Shown: positions 1 through 7,574, numbered from the stretch's first letter. The stretch is 17,285 nt of DNA from an uncultured Erysipelotrichaceae bacterium (GCA_902766675.1 CACXEN010000065.1:1-17285); one strand, 5' to 3'. Translations and numbers: made by a program. The notes: generated by a model from the sequence alone, not told the origin.

Positions 1-336
1 CGTGTTCAACAAGTATTCAATAATCTAATGCAAAATGCAGTGCATTATACATTAGAAGATAAACATATTATTGTAAAAGAAACCATCACAGATGATTCTG
101 TGCAAGTCCAAATTCAAGATTTTGGTGAAGGAATAAAAGAAGAAGATTTGGTACATATCTGGGATAGATATTTTAAAGTGGATAAGAAACATGAAAGACA
201 TACACATGAAGGTAGTGGTATTGGCTTATCCATAGTTAAAAAGATTTTAGAATTGCATGAAGCTAAATATGGAGTGAATTCTAAATATAAAGAAGGTAGT
301 ACATTCTGGTTTGAATTTCCTATAGTAAAGCAATAA
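1..336 (+). CDS. Sensor histidine kinase, C-terminal ATPase end (5' truncated)
   Basis: This is the C-terminal part of a two-component sensor kinase that would autophosphorylate a His residue and pass the phosphate to a response regulator. The reading frame is open from base 1, so the gene starts outside the window. The visible part is the HATPase_c domain. An N-box (VFNNLMQNAVHYT) is encoded by the first bases, a G1 box (DFGEGI) follows at about 118-135, then an F-box-like IWDRYF, then a G2 box (GSGIGLSIVKKI). It ends in the usual STFWFEFP strand. The sensor domain, the phospho-accepting His and the partner regulator are not visible, so the stimulus cannot be named. The last 17 bases overlap the convergent gene on the other strand. 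Confidence 0.93.
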   Translation, partial: RVQQVFNNLMQNAVHYTLEDKHIIVKETITDDSVQVQIQDFGEGIKEEDLVHIWDRYFKVDKKHERHTHEGSGIGLSIVKKILELHEAKYGVNSKYKEGSTFWFEFPIVKQ

Positions 337-817
337 TCACAAATGTAGAAAGAGTTAAAAAGGGAAGAAATGGTATTTCATGATCAATATCATTTCTTTT
401 TATTATTGCAAAAGCAACTGTGAACAGGCATGCAATTGGAAGTATAAAAATAAATTGAAAGGGAATTAAAAAAGAAATGCCAATTAAATAGAATAAATCC
501 GCAAAACCCATCCATCCAAATATACAAAATAATAGAATTAGGAAAAGAATAATAATATTAGATTCTGGATAGATAGTATGATGATTCATCAAATTAAAAA
601 GTATAAATAATAGGCTGTAGGGTAATGGAATCTCTTTCGTTTTTAAATCAAGATAAGAAATGATTAATAATAGAATTGTTATGGGGACATGAAATGTATT
701 AATTTTTGAATTATTTAGACATGCACAAATGATATATAAAATACAACTATTATAAGATAGAAAGAATGTAGATATATCTAATGTATGTTCAATTAGTTTT
801 TTAATATATGTTCTCAT
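320..817 (-). CDS. Short prepilin peptidase-like (A24 family) membrane protein
   Basis: The 165-residue protein is almost entirely hydrophobic, with about five or six membrane segments. It carries the signs of A24 aspartic prepilin peptidases, which cut the leader of type IV pilins at the cytoplasmic membrane face. These are SYLDLKTKEIP (Asp57, the D-x-K-x-x-x-I-P pattern), a second Asp107 in GFAD where GxGD is usual, and an IPFLPFLTL tail like the family's IPFGPFL. The N-terminal methyltransferase domain and its Cys pairs, present in full-length ComC/PilD (about 230-250 residues), are absent. No Shine-Dalgarno precedes the ATG and the start is uncertain. A TATATT box lies 8 nt upstream on this strand. 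No pilin genes are visible nearby, so a role in competence or pilus assembly is inference. Confidence 0.68.
   Translation of the reverse strand: MRTYIKKLIEHTLDISTFFLSYNSCILYIICACLNNSKINTFHVPITILLLIISYLDLKTKEIPLPYSLLFILFNLMNHHTIYPESNIIILFLILLFCIFGWMGFADLFYLIGISFLIPFQFIFILPIACLFTVAFAIIKRNDIDHEIPFLPFLTLSTFVIIALL
365..398 (+). terminator. Probable terminator of the histidine kinase gene, inside the convergent gene
   Basis: A 12-bp stem is formed by 365-376 (AAGAAATGGTAT) and 387-398 (ATATCATTTCTT), with one G-U pair in RNA and a 10-nt loop. It is followed by TTTATTATT. It lies 29 nt after the kinase stop, within the coding sequence of the gene on the minus strand. The orientation of the T-rich tail and the G-U pair favours plus-strand use. 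Confidence 0.5.
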
Positions 818-818
818 G

Positions 819-824
819 TATAAT
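819..824 (+). promoter_or_regulatory. Possible -10 box for the ABC transporter operon
   Basis: A perfect TATAAT lies 44 nt before the ATPase start and immediately beside the start codon of the divergent peptidase-like gene. No convincing -35 box is seen at 16-18 bp. A strong Shine-Dalgarno (AAAGGAGG at 855-862) follows before the ATG. Confidence 0.35.
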
Positions 825-868
825 GAATATATGTAAAAAAGTAAATAATCCTACAAAGGAGGAGTGAT

Positions 869-1573
869 ATGTTAGAAATTATTGATTTACATAAAAGTTT
901 TAATGAAAAAGAAATCCTGCATGGTGTTTCTTTTCATGTAAAACCAGGGGAAATTTTTGGTTTTATTGGTCATAATGGTGCAGGTAAAACTACAACATTA
1001 CGTTGTGCAGTTGGGATTCTTGACTTTGATAGTGGTCAAATAAAAATTAATGGCGTAGATATTTTAAAAGATCCAATTTCGGCAAAGTCGTTAACTGCAT
1101 ATTTACCTGATAATCCAGACTTATATGAAAATTTATCAGGTATTCAATATTTGAACTTTATCGCTAATGTTTTTCAAATTGATAGTGCAACAAAAACAGC
1201 AAGAATTGAAGAATTATCAAAAGAATTTGAAATGTATGATTATTTAGGTGATCAAATTAAATCTTATTCACATGGTATGAAACAAAAAATCGCTTTGATT
1301 TCTGCATTCATACATCAACCTAAGCTTTTGGTTTTAGATGAACCATTTGTTGGATTAGATCCAAAGGCTGCTTATTTGATGAAAGAAAGATTAAAACAAT
1401 TATGTTCTAATGGTGGAAGTGTTTGTTTTTCATCTCATGTCTTAGAAGTTGTTGAAAACCTTTGTGATGAAATCGCAATTATAAAATCAGGGAATATTAT
1501 TCGAAATGGTAAAACAAGTGAAATACTAGCGGAAGGTGAATCCCTTGAAAAATTCTTTTTGGAGATTGAATAA
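869..1573 (+). CDS. ABC transporter ATP-binding protein
   Basis: This 234-residue ATPase powers the membrane protein encoded immediately after it. Walker A is GHNGAGKTT (34-42). The signature is SHGMKQK (134-140), a common variant of SGGMKQ in ABC-2 type exporters. Walker B is LVLDEP (Asp157, Glu158), followed by the D-loop GLDP and the switch His in SSHVLE. The length is normal for a single nucleotide-binding domain. The start has a strong Shine-Dalgarno (AAAGGAGGAGTG) at good spacing. Its stop codon overlaps the permease start by one base (TAATG), which suggests translational coupling. The substrate cannot be told from the sequence; the family includes drug, peptide and lipid exporters. Confidence 0.95.
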   Translation: MLEIIDLHKSFNEKEILHGVSFHVKPGEIFGFIGHNGAGKTTTLRCAVGILDFDSGQIKINGVDILKDPISAKSLTAYLPDNPDLYENLSGIQYLNFIANVFQIDSATKTARIEELSKEFEMYDYLGDQIKSYSHGMKQKIALISAFIHQPKLLVLDEPFVGLDPKAAYLMKERLKQLCSNGGSVCFSSHVLEVVENLCDEIAIIKSGNIIRNGKTSEILAEGESLEKFFLEIE

Positions 1574-3165
1574 TGAATCAGTTATTTACAATTATTAAAA
1601 TCCAACTACAAAATCAACTTCTACAAACAAATAGTAAGAAAGATAGAAAGATCAAAATACCTTCTAGTGTTATTTCTTTTCTTGTGATGTTTGGTTTATC
1701 AGTTTATTATTCGTTTTTGTTGATGGAAGTCTATAAAGATATTGACTTACAACTTGTTCCATTGACGATGATTTCTGGTGCGACATTTCTAACATTCCTT
1801 GTTGGTATTTCAACTGCTCAAGGTGTTTTATTTGGATTCAAAGATTATGACATGTTACGATCTTTTCCAATCAAAGAGAATCATATTGTTATTTCTAAGA
1901 TTGTTGTATTCTTGATTATTGAATATTTATATTCAGCATTTTTTGTGTTACCATCCATGATTATTTATGGTATTTTTGCAAAATGTGGAATCATGTTTTA
2001 TATTTCAACAATCATTGGATTTATTGCATTCCCATTGATCCCAGTTACTTTAGCTTCTTTTATTGGTATAGGTATTAAGTCAATTTCGGCAGGGAAAAAG
2101 TATAGTACTTTAATCCAAAATATATTAACAATTCTTGGCTTTATCTTAATCTATGTATTCTCATTTCGATTAGGTAATAGTTTTGGGGAAAATCCTGGTG
2201 CGATTGGCACACAAATGACGAAAGCATTAGATTATTTAATTAGTGCAAAATTATTCTTTGAAGGTACTGTAAAAGTAAATGCTTTATCTTTAGCTCTGTT
2301 ATATGTATTCGGTATTCTAGCTATTTCTTGTTTAATATTTATTTATTCAAAATTGATTGTTCGTATCAATGGTAAAGCTGAACAAGGTTATCATGTAAAA
2401 GACTTCAAATTAAAACAATCGAAATCGAATGGATTATTTTGGACTTTATTAAAGAAAGAAATTAGAAGATATTTCTCTAATTTCATGTATTTCTTTAATA
2501 CACTTGGTAGTTTAATTATTATGATTATTACTGCTGTATATGTAGCTTATATGTTAAGGGATGAATTACCATTTGTTCGAGAATTCATCACATCAATTCC
2601 AAAGGATATGTATTGGATGATTGCCCACGCTTGTATTCTTGTGATTGCAACATTTGGACAAATGGTATGTACAACTGGTGTTTCTATTTCACTGGAAGCT
2701 AAAACCATGTGGTTATTAAAGAGTTTACCTATTAAAACAGAATCTATTTTCTTCTCTAAAATATTAGTCAATTTAATTGTTGTAATCATTCCAACGATGC
2801 TTCTAGCTATAGCTGTTGGATTAATTCTCCACTTGGATGTGTTTTATTATATAACTAGCTTCATATTCTTATTTGTGACGGCAATATTTGTTAGTTTTTT
2901 AGGTTTATTAATCAATTTAAGATTTCCTAAATTAGAATATGACAATGAAGTTGTAGTAATTAAAAGATCTCTTTCTTCATTTTTATCGATAATGGTTCCA
3001 TTTCTATTAGCGATTGGGGTATGCATTATCTTCTTTGTATTATATTTCAATGACTTCGGAGATTATTTCAATGTCATTCTAATTGTATATTGCATTTTAG
3101 ATATTATTATCATTTATCTTGTACTGACATATGGGAAAGCAAAATTCAAATCACTTGTATGTTAA
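1573..3165 (+). CDS. ABC-2 type transporter permease with two similar halves
   Basis: This 530-residue integral membrane protein has about twelve hydrophobic segments (roughly 32-53, 63-85, 108-135, 140-166, 180-199, 237-262, 308-328, 347-370, 393-420, 425-447, 468-492 and 499-520). It is the probable transmembrane partner of the preceding ATPase, since the two genes overlap by one base. The two halves resemble each other. Residues 91-116 contain LRSFPIK...ISKIVVFLI and residues 376-402 contain LKSLPIK...FSKILVNLI, each following a membrane segment and a short polar loop. This suggests an old internal duplication, so that one chain may supply both transmembrane domains. It resembles putative ABC exporter permeases of Bacillota in general shape. 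The substrate is unknown. Confidence 0.85.
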   Translation: MNQLFTIIKIQLQNQLLQTNSKKDRKIKIPSSVISFLVMFGLSVYYSFLLMEVYKDIDLQLVPLTMISGATFLTFLVGISTAQGVLFGFKDYDMLRSFPIKENHIVISKIVVFLIIEYLYSAFFVLPSMIIYGIFAKCGIMFYISTIIGFIAFPLIPVTLASFIGIGIKSISAGKKYSTLIQNILTILGFILIYVFSFRLGNSFGENPGAIGTQMTKALDYLISAKLFFEGTVKVNALSLALLYVFGILAISCLIFIYSKLIVRINGKAEQGYHVKDFKLKQSKSNGLFWTLLKKEIRRYFSNFMYFFNTLGSLIIMIITAVYVAYMLRDELPFVREFITSIPKDMYWMIAHACILVIATFGQMVCTTGVSISLEAKTMWLLKSLPIKTESIFFSKILVNLIVVIIPTMLLAIAVGLILHLDVFYYITSFIFLFVTAIFVSFLGLLINLRFPKLEYDNEVVVIKRSLSSFLSIMVPFLLAIGVCIIFFVLYFNDFGDYFNVILIVYCILDIIIIYLVLTYGKAKFKSLVC

Positions 3166-3183
3166 TGGGTATTCACGCATAAT
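3155..3183 (+). promoter_or_regulatory. Possible promoter for rubrerythrin
   Basis: TTGTAT (3155-3160) is separated by 17 bp from CATAAT (3178-3183). The -10 box matches consensus at 5 of 6 positions and the -35 box is weak (TTG only). It starts inside the 3' end of the permease gene. No terminator was found between the permease and rubrerythrin, so read-through is also possible. Confidence 0.38.
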
Positions 3184-3200
3184 TAAAAAAGGAGGACACA

Positions 3201-3743
3201 ATGATGAATTTAAAAGGTACAAAAACAGAAAAGAATTTACAAACAGCTTTTGCAGGTGAAAGTCAGGCTAGAAATAAGTATGACTATTGGGCTTCTAAAG
3301 CGAAAAAAGAAGGTTATGAACAAATCGCAGACTTCTTTGCGCTAACTGCTTTAAATGAAAAAGAACATGCTAAGATGTGGTTTAAGCACTTACAAGGTGG
3401 CAGTATCTTAGATACAAAAGTTAATTTACAACAAGCTGCTGAAGGCGAAAACTATGAATGGACTGATATGTATGCAACTTTTGCGAAAGAAGCAGAAGAA
3501 GAAGGATTCTTAGAAATTGCGGAACAATTCCGTGGTGTTGCCGCAATCGAAAAGGAACATGAAGAACGCTATAAAAAGCTTTTAGAGAATTTAGAAAATG
3601 GTTCTGTATTTAAAAAAGATACTGAAGTTGTATGGCAATGCAGAAACTGTGGATATACAGTTGTTGGACTAGAAGCACCAGAAAAATGCCCAGTGTGTGC
3701 ACATCCACAAGCATATTTCGAAGTAAAACGTGAGAATTATTAA
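3201..3743 (+). CDS. rbr: Rubrerythrin (peroxide-reducing di-iron protein)
   Basis: Rubrerythrin reduces hydrogen peroxide in the cytoplasm of anaerobes and microaerophiles using a di-iron centre and a rubredoxin-type iron. The 180-residue protein has the ferritin-like four-helix domain first, with iron ligands in GESQARNKY (Glu20), NEKEH (Glu53, His56), an acidic AEEEGF helix and [11 protein letters not shown]-terminal rubredoxin domain follows with the CxxC pairs CRNC and CPVC. Length and order match classical rubrerythrin. Two ATG codons stand in tandem at 3201 and 3204. GGAGG at 3191-3195 is 5 nt from the first and 8 nt from the second, so 3204 is just as likely as the start. It is followed after 2 nt by a TSCPD-type gene, which suggests one transcript. 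Its presence points to an oxygen-sensitive lifestyle. Confidence 0.96.
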   Translation: MMNLKGTKTEKNLQTAFAGESQARNKYDYWASKAKKEGYEQIADFFALTALNEKEHAKMWFKHLQGGSILDTKVNLQQAAEGENYEWTDMYATFAKEAEEEGFLEIAEQFRGVAAIEKEHEERYKKLLENLENGSVFKKDTEVVWQCRNCGYTVVGLEAPEKCPVCAHPQAYFEVKRENY

Positions 3744-3745
3744 TC

Positions 3746-4003
3746 ATGTCTGAAAGCTTTGTTTTTACACCGAAAGGTGTATGCTCAAAACAGTTTATTT
3801 TTGAAATTGAAAATGATGTCATTCAAAATTTAACTGTAAGTGGTGGATGTAATGGGAATTTAAAAGGTATATCTCGTTTGGTACAAGGTAGAACAATTCA
3901 AGAAATAGTAGAAGCTCTTGAAGGTATACAGTGTGGATTTCGTGATACATCATGTCCAGATCAAATTGCAAAAGCTTTAAATGATTATCAGCTCAACAAA
4001 TAG
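3746..4003 (+). CDS. Small TSCPD-domain protein (TIGR03905-like)
   Basis: This is an 85-residue protein with the two hallmarks of the TSCPD fold: a Cys-containing turn GGCNGN near residue 32 and the name-giving TSCPD sequence near residue 71. Stand-alone proteins of this type are widespread in Bacillota. A similar domain is found at the C-terminus of B12-dependent ribonucleotide reductases. The exact function of the short form is not established. It begins 2 nt after the rubrerythrin stop and has no clear Shine-Dalgarno of its own, so translation is probably coupled. The pairing with rubrerythrin makes a redox or metal-related role plausible, but that is inference. Its TAG stop (4001-4003) lies at the loop of the terminator hairpin. 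Confidence 0.85.
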   Translation: MSESFVFTPKGVCSKQFIFEIENDVIQNLTVSGGCNGNLKGISRLVQGRTIQEIVEALEGIQCGFRDTSCPDQIAKALNDYQLNK

Positions 4004-4010
4004 TTGAGCT
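3990..4010 (+). terminator. Intrinsic terminator after the rubrerythrin/TSCPD pair
   Basis: A perfect 8-bp stem, AGCTCAAC (3990-3997) with GTTGAGCT (4003-4010), encloses a 5-nt loop (AAATA) and is followed by TTTATTAT. The last codons and the TAG stop of the upstream gene lie within it. Confidence 0.85.
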
Positions 4011-4028
4011 TTTATTATCTTAAATTCA

Positions 4029-4037
4029 TGATATTAT
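4029..4037 (+). promoter_or_regulatory. Possible extended -10 promoter for the lspA operon
   Basis: TGATATTAT gives an extended -10 (TG-n-TATTAT), 18 nt before the lspA ATG and just after the preceding terminator. No good -35 box is seen. The predicted leader would be only about 12 nt and has no clear Shine-Dalgarno. Confidence 0.4.
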
Positions 4038-4055
4038 TTAATTCGAGAAATAGAT

Positions 4056-4526
4056 ATGATTATTATTCTTATATTATTAGTAGTATTAGTAGATTTATGG
4101 ACAAAATATGCAATGCAAACATTAACGAAATTGCATAATTTAGTCATTATTGAAGACTTTTTCCATCTTACATATGTAAAAAATACAGGGATGGCATGGT
4201 CTTTATTAAGTGGTAATACAAAACTATTGGCAATTGTATCAGTAGTTGCGATTATCATCATTCTTTATATTATTTATAAATATGAATTACATTGGTTTTA
4301 TAAATTTGCGTTTGGCTTGATATTAGGTGGTGCCTTTGGTAATTTATATGATCGTGTAATGTTAGGTTATGTAAGAGACTTTTTGGATTTTTATATCTTT
4401 GGATATAATTTTCCAGTATTTAATTTTGCGGATGCAGCACTAACTGTTGGCGTTATTATTTTGGCAATATGTATATTATTGGATGATAGAAATGGAAAGA
4501 AACTGGCTAGTAGAAACAGAAAATAA
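4056..4526 (+). CDS. lspA: Lipoprotein signal peptidase (signal peptidase II)
   Basis: This membrane aspartic protease cleaves the signal peptide of prolipoproteins after their Cys has been lipid-modified. The 156-residue protein has four hydrophobic segments (about 1-14, 56-74, 82-96 and 121-141). All family boxes are present: DLWTK near the N-terminus (Asp13), VKNTGMAWSLL, GGAFGNLYDR (91-100), the first catalytic Asp108 in YVRDFLDFY, and the second, Asp126, in FNFADAAL. The start fits the usual short N-terminus before the first motif, although no Shine-Dalgarno is evident. It is the first gene after a terminator and heads a run with rluD, a rhomboid protease and dCMP deaminase. The lspA-rluD order is common in Bacillota. 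Confidence 0.96.
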   Translation: MIIILILLVVLVDLWTKYAMQTLTKLHNLVIIEDFFHLTYVKNTGMAWSLLSGNTKLLAIVSVVAIIIILYIIYKYELHWFYKFAFGLILGGAFGNLYDRVMLGYVRDFLDFYIFGYNFPVFNFADAALTVGVIILAICILLDDRNGKKLASRNRK

Positions 4527-5397
4527 CGAGAGAATTGATAAATATTTATCAAAAAATAGTGACTTATCTCGTACAAGAGTGCAAGAGTTGTTAAAAGGAC
4601 AACTTGTTTTTGTTAATGGAGAAGTTGTGAAAAGCAGCTATAAAGTTGAGCTAGGAGATAAGATTTATTGTGATATCCCTGATAATGAAACAATTGATGT
4701 AGTAGCTGAAGATATTCCATTGGATATTCTTTATGAAGATAGTGATATTATCGTTATCAATAAACCAAAAGGAATGATTGTACATCCAGCACCTGGTATT
4801 GTAAGCGGAACATTAGTCAATGCGCTTTTATATCATTGTAAAGATTTATCTGGTATCAACGGAAAGATTAGACCAGGTATCGTACATAGAATTGATAAGG
4901 ATACGACTGGCTGTATTGTTGCATGTAAAAATGATAAAGCACATGAAAATATTTCTAAACAAATAGCAGATAAAACTTGTCATCGAACATATTTAGCAAT
5001 TGTAGCTGGTAATATTGAACATAATGATGGATTAATAGATGCTCCAATCGCAAGAGATACACGTGATAGACAAAAAATGACTATCAGTGATAAAAATGGT
5101 AGAGATGCTAGAACACATTTCCATGTATTAGAACGTTTTAAAAGTGCTACATATATCAAAGCAGAATTAGAAACAGGTAGAACACATCAGATTAGAGTAC
5201 ATATGAAATATATTCATCATCCAGTTCTTGGGGATGAAAAATATGGAAAAAAATTAAAAGACTTTGAGACAAATGGTCAAGTGCTTCATGCAAGTGAATT
5301 AGTTTTAATACATCCTACAACGAATGAAGAAATGCATTTTGAAGCACCATTACCAACTTATTTCACCGAATTATTAAATAAATTAAGAGAGGGGTAA
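4492..5397 (+). CDS. rluD: Ribosomal large-subunit pseudouridine synthase, RluD/RluA type
   Basis: The enzyme converts specific uridines of structured RNA, typically 23S rRNA, to pseudouridine. The 301-residue form has an N-terminal S4 RNA-binding domain (about 9-70, ERIDKYL...VFVNG) and a catalytic domain with HRIDKDTTG, where Asp135 is the nucleophile. GRTHQIRVHMKYIHHPVLGD follows near the C-terminus. The ATG at 4492 gives the family's normal MERxxxVE-like N-terminus. A longer in-frame start (TTG 4447) would only add residues from the lspA overlap, and the ATG at 4483 is also possible. The gene overlaps lspA by 35 nt. The exact rRNA target cannot be read from the sequence; RluD is the family call for this context. 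Confidence 0.93.
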   Translation: MERNWLVETENNERIDKYLSKNSDLSRTRVQELLKGQLVFVNGEVVKSSYKVELGDKIYCDIPDNETIDVVAEDIPLDILYEDSDIIVINKPKGMIVHPAPGIVSGTLVNALLYHCKDLSGINGKIRPGIVHRIDKDTTGCIVACKNDKAHENISKQIADKTCHRTYLAIVAGNIEHNDGLIDAPIARDTRDRQKMTISDKNGRDARTHFHVLERFKSATYIKAELETGRTHQIRVHMKYIHHPVLGDEKYGKKLKDFETNGQVLHASELVLIHPTTNEEMHFEAPLPTYFTELLNKLREG

Positions 5398-5401
5398 ATC
5401 T

Positions 5402-6199
5402 TTGCAGAATAAAAAGCCTATTGTTACATATGTGATTGTTGGAATCTGTTTTATATTTTTTCTTCTTTCTAATGTAATAAAGATGAACACAAATGCTGAA
5501 ACAGGTATTCTTCTTGGTGCTTATTACAAAGTATTTATAATGGCAGGTGAATGGTGGAGATTATTAACCTGTGGCTTTATTCATGTCAATTTAATGCATT
5601 TTGCTGTGAATATGATTTCTTTAATGAATCTTGGTAGATTTATAGAAATAGTTTTTGGTAAAAAGAAATTCTTAACAATCCTACTTTTATCGATTATAGG
5701 CGGCTCTTTATTTATGTTCATATTAGCAGGTAATACGATAGCAGTTGGTTTATCTGGTGGCTTATATGGATTGATGGCAGCGTATACTTTTTATTTAATT
5801 CAAAAAGGTATGTGGAAGATACCTCAAGTAAGAATGAGCTTAACACAAATCTATTTAGTCAATTTTTGGATCAATTTTATGCCTGGTATTGCATATGAAG
5901 GTCATTTAGGTGGATTTGTTGTAGGATTACTAGTTTCCTTTATATTGCTCCAAGATAATAAGAAATTAAAGATGCATGGAATAATTACAACATGTATTCT
6001 ATTCGTATTTTTAGCTTTTCAAATACCAGCGAATAATTATTTAAGAATCAATGATCCAAGATATACAGCGTCTGATATTTCTATATTGAATAAAGAAAAA
6101 GAAATTGGTTTAATTGATTATGTAAATCAAATGGCTGTCAAATTAGATAAAATCTATGAATCGGGCACTTTGATTCAAGATGGAATAAAAGGAGAATAA
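5402..6199 (+). CDS. Rhomboid family intramembrane serine protease
   Basis: Rhomboids cut transmembrane helices within the membrane. This 265-residue protein begins with TTG, supported by a good Shine-Dalgarno (AGAGGGG at about 5387-5393) that sits inside the end of rluD, only 4 nt before the start. The family landmarks are in order: a first membrane segment, EWWRLLTCGFIHVNLMHFAVNM (the WR and HxxxxHxxxN region), the nucleophile Ser118 in GLSGGLYG, and His168 in GHLGG, which completes the dyad. About six membrane segments precede a roughly 60-residue polar tail. Bacillus GluP is much longer, with TPR repeats that are missing here. The substrate is unknown. It lies in the lspA operon, so both membrane proteases may be co-expressed. 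Confidence 0.93.
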   Translation: MQNKKPIVTYVIVGICFIFFLLSNVIKMNTNAETGILLGAYYKVFIMAGEWWRLLTCGFIHVNLMHFAVNMISLMNLGRFIEIVFGKKKFLTILLLSIIGGSLFMFILAGNTIAVGLSGGLYGLMAAYTFYLIQKGMWKIPQVRMSLTQIYLVNFWINFMPGIAYEGHLGGFVVGLLVSFILLQDNKKLKMHGIITTCILFVFLAFQIPANNYLRINDPRYTASDISILNKEKEIGLIDYVNQMAVKLDKIYESGTLIQDGIKGE

Positions 6200-6201
6200 A
6201 T

Positions 6202-6696
6202 ATGGGCAAAAGATTAGATGTATTAAACTGGGAAGAGTATTTCATGGGATTAGCACACCTATCAGCGAAAAGATCAAAAGACCCAAATACAAGTGTAGGT
6301 GCAGCGATTGTAGATGATAATAATCATGTTGTGTCTATTGGATATAATGGCTTCCCAAAAGGTTGTTCTGATGATGAATTTCCATGGGAAAGAGAAGGAG
6401 ATGTCTTAGACACTAAATATGCATTTGTTGTTCATGCAGAATTGAATGCGATTCTAAATGCGAAAACGAATCTAGAAGGATGCACAATTTATGTTTCATT
6501 ATTTCCATGTAATGAATGTGCCAAAGCAATTATTCAATCTGGTATTAAGAAGATTGTATATGAATCTGATAAATATAATGGTGTAGATACAAATATCGCA
6601 TCAAAAAGAATGTTAAGAGCAGCTGGAATTGAATTAAAGAAATTAGAAAATACAATTTCATTGAATATCGAAAAAATTGAAAACCCAGAAAAATAG
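6202..6696 (+). CDS. comEB: Deoxycytidylate (dCMP) deaminase, ComEB type
   Basis: The enzyme deaminates dCMP to dUMP and so feeds thymidylate synthesis. The 164-residue protein has the zinc-dependent cytidine deaminase-like fold. His78 and Glu80 in VHAELNAI supply a zinc ligand and the proton shuttle, and Cys103 and Cys106 in PCNEC are the other ligands. The N-terminal WEEYFMGLAHLSAKRSKDP and GYNGFPKGC segments are typical of dCMP deaminases and separate it from tRNA or cytidine deaminases. A good Shine-Dalgarno (AAAAGGAG) precedes the ATG, 2 nt after the rhomboid stop. The ComEB name comes from the Bacillus comE operon; here the gene is not with comEA or comEC, so a nucleotide-metabolism role is the safe reading. 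A shared terminator follows. Confidence 0.94.
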   Translation: MGKRLDVLNWEEYFMGLAHLSAKRSKDPNTSVGAAIVDDNNHVVSIGYNGFPKGCSDDEFPWEREGDVLDTKYAFVVHAELNAILNAKTNLEGCTIYVSLFPCNECAKAIIQSGIKKIVYESDKYNGVDTNIASKRMLRAAGIELKKLENTISLNIEKIENPEK

Positions 6697-6719
6697 GATC
6701 GAATATATCATTCGATCCT
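6695..6719. terminator. Bidirectional terminator between comEB and rnhC
   Basis: A perfect 10-bp stem, AGGATCGAAT (6695-6704) with ATTCGATCCT (6710-6719), has a 5-nt loop. It is followed by TTCTGTATTTTT on the plus strand and by ATTTTTC on the minus strand. It contains the end of the comEB stop (TAG 6694-6696) and the rnhC stop (TGA, complement of 6708-6710). Confidence 0.85.
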
Positions 6720-7553
6720 TTCTGTATTTTTAAAGTGAATTTTTGCGACATCTTCTAAGGCATCAAAGCCATATTTCTCAACAAATTCTTTTGCGCAAAT
6801 ATCGACTTCTTTACCAGAACCTTTTTTAAATTGCATATTATATTTCTTTTCCATTTTTTCGAATTCTTGTAAAAAGGCATATCTTGCAATAATGGAGGCA
6901 CATGCCACACTAATATATTTATTCTCTGCTTTTGTATAAAAAGAGATATCTCTGATTACAATTTTTTCATTTCTTAAATATGCATAATAAGATTTTTCTG
7001 GAGTGAATTGATCAATTACCTTTAATGCAGGCAATGTTATTTTTTTAGATAAATTAATATAAGCTTGATTATGCAATTTTGATTTAATTTCATTTAAGTT
7101 ATTTGTTTTATGAACAGCATTATATTTTGGATTATCTAGAATTAATATTGTATAAGGTATCTGTTTCATAATTTTAGGAGCGATATCCAATATTGTTTGA
7201 TCAGAGATTGCCTTAGAATCTTTTACTTTCAAATTCAATAAGAATTCTTCATTTGTTTTATCAACATAGGCAGCACATACACATACTGGTCCAAAATAAT
7301 CGCCAGTACCAACCTCATCTGATCCAGCTTGTGGGAATATTTCATCTTCTTGTTGAATAAATGCGGATGCATAAATAGAGGCATCTTTTCCTTGGAAAAC
7401 AGTTTTTCCACTTTCATAACAAGTGATAACACAGTTCTCTGGACGTAGTTGCCATTTAGCATATTTTGGTGGTGTTACAGCAGTATCTTTAAAAGTCTCA
7501 AATAGTTTATCTTCTTCATTTGCCTGTAAGTTTATGGAATATATATTACTCAT
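6708..7553 (-). CDS. rnhC: Ribonuclease HIII
   Basis: RNase HIII cuts the RNA strand of RNA-DNA hybrids during replication and R-loop removal. The 281-residue protein has an N-terminal substrate-binding domain (about 1-70) with the Bacillota motif PPKYAKWQLRPENCVITCYESGKTVFQG. The nuclease domain follows, starting with AGSDEVGTGDYFGP (Asp79, Glu80 of the DEVG motif). It continues with KVKDSKAISD, the third acidic residue in KVIDQF and the SVACASIIARY helix. These features separate it from RNase HII. No Shine-Dalgarno precedes the ATG. A TGTTAAAAT extended -10 ends 6 nt before it, so the mRNA may be leaderless. It is divergent from the cvpA operon and convergent with comEB. Confidence 0.95.
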   Translation of the reverse strand: MSNIYSINLQANEEDKLFETFKDTAVTPPKYAKWQLRPENCVITCYESGKTVFQGKDASIYASAFIQQEDEIFPQAGSDEVGTGDYFGPVCVCAAYVDKTNEEFLLNLKVKDSKAISDQTILDIAPKIMKQIPYTILILDNPKYNAVHKTNNLNEIKSKLHNQAYINLSKKITLPALKVIDQFTPEKSYYAYLRNEKIVIRDISFYTKAENKYISVACASIIARYAFLQEFEKMEKKYNMQFKKGSGKEVDICAKEFVEKYGFDALEDVAKIHFKNTERIE

Positions 7554-7559
7554 GGTATT

Positions 7560-7568
7560 ATTTTAACA
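7560..7568 (-). promoter_or_regulatory. Extended -10 promoter of rnhC, predicting a leaderless mRNA
   Basis: Read on the minus strand, TGTTAAAAT (TG-n-TAAAAT) ends 6 nt before the rnhC ATG. Transcription would then start at or next to the A of the start codon. Confidence 0.5.
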
Positions 7569-7574
7569 TTGTAA

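Noticed and set aside
2547..3050. Two minus-strand open frames within the permease gene
   Set aside because: Antisense shadows with no motif, no start signals and no agreement with gene packing.
4447..4491. Longer rluD start at TTG 4447
   Set aside because: The extra residues are only a frame-shifted reading of lspA; the ATG at 4492 gives the normal family N-terminus.
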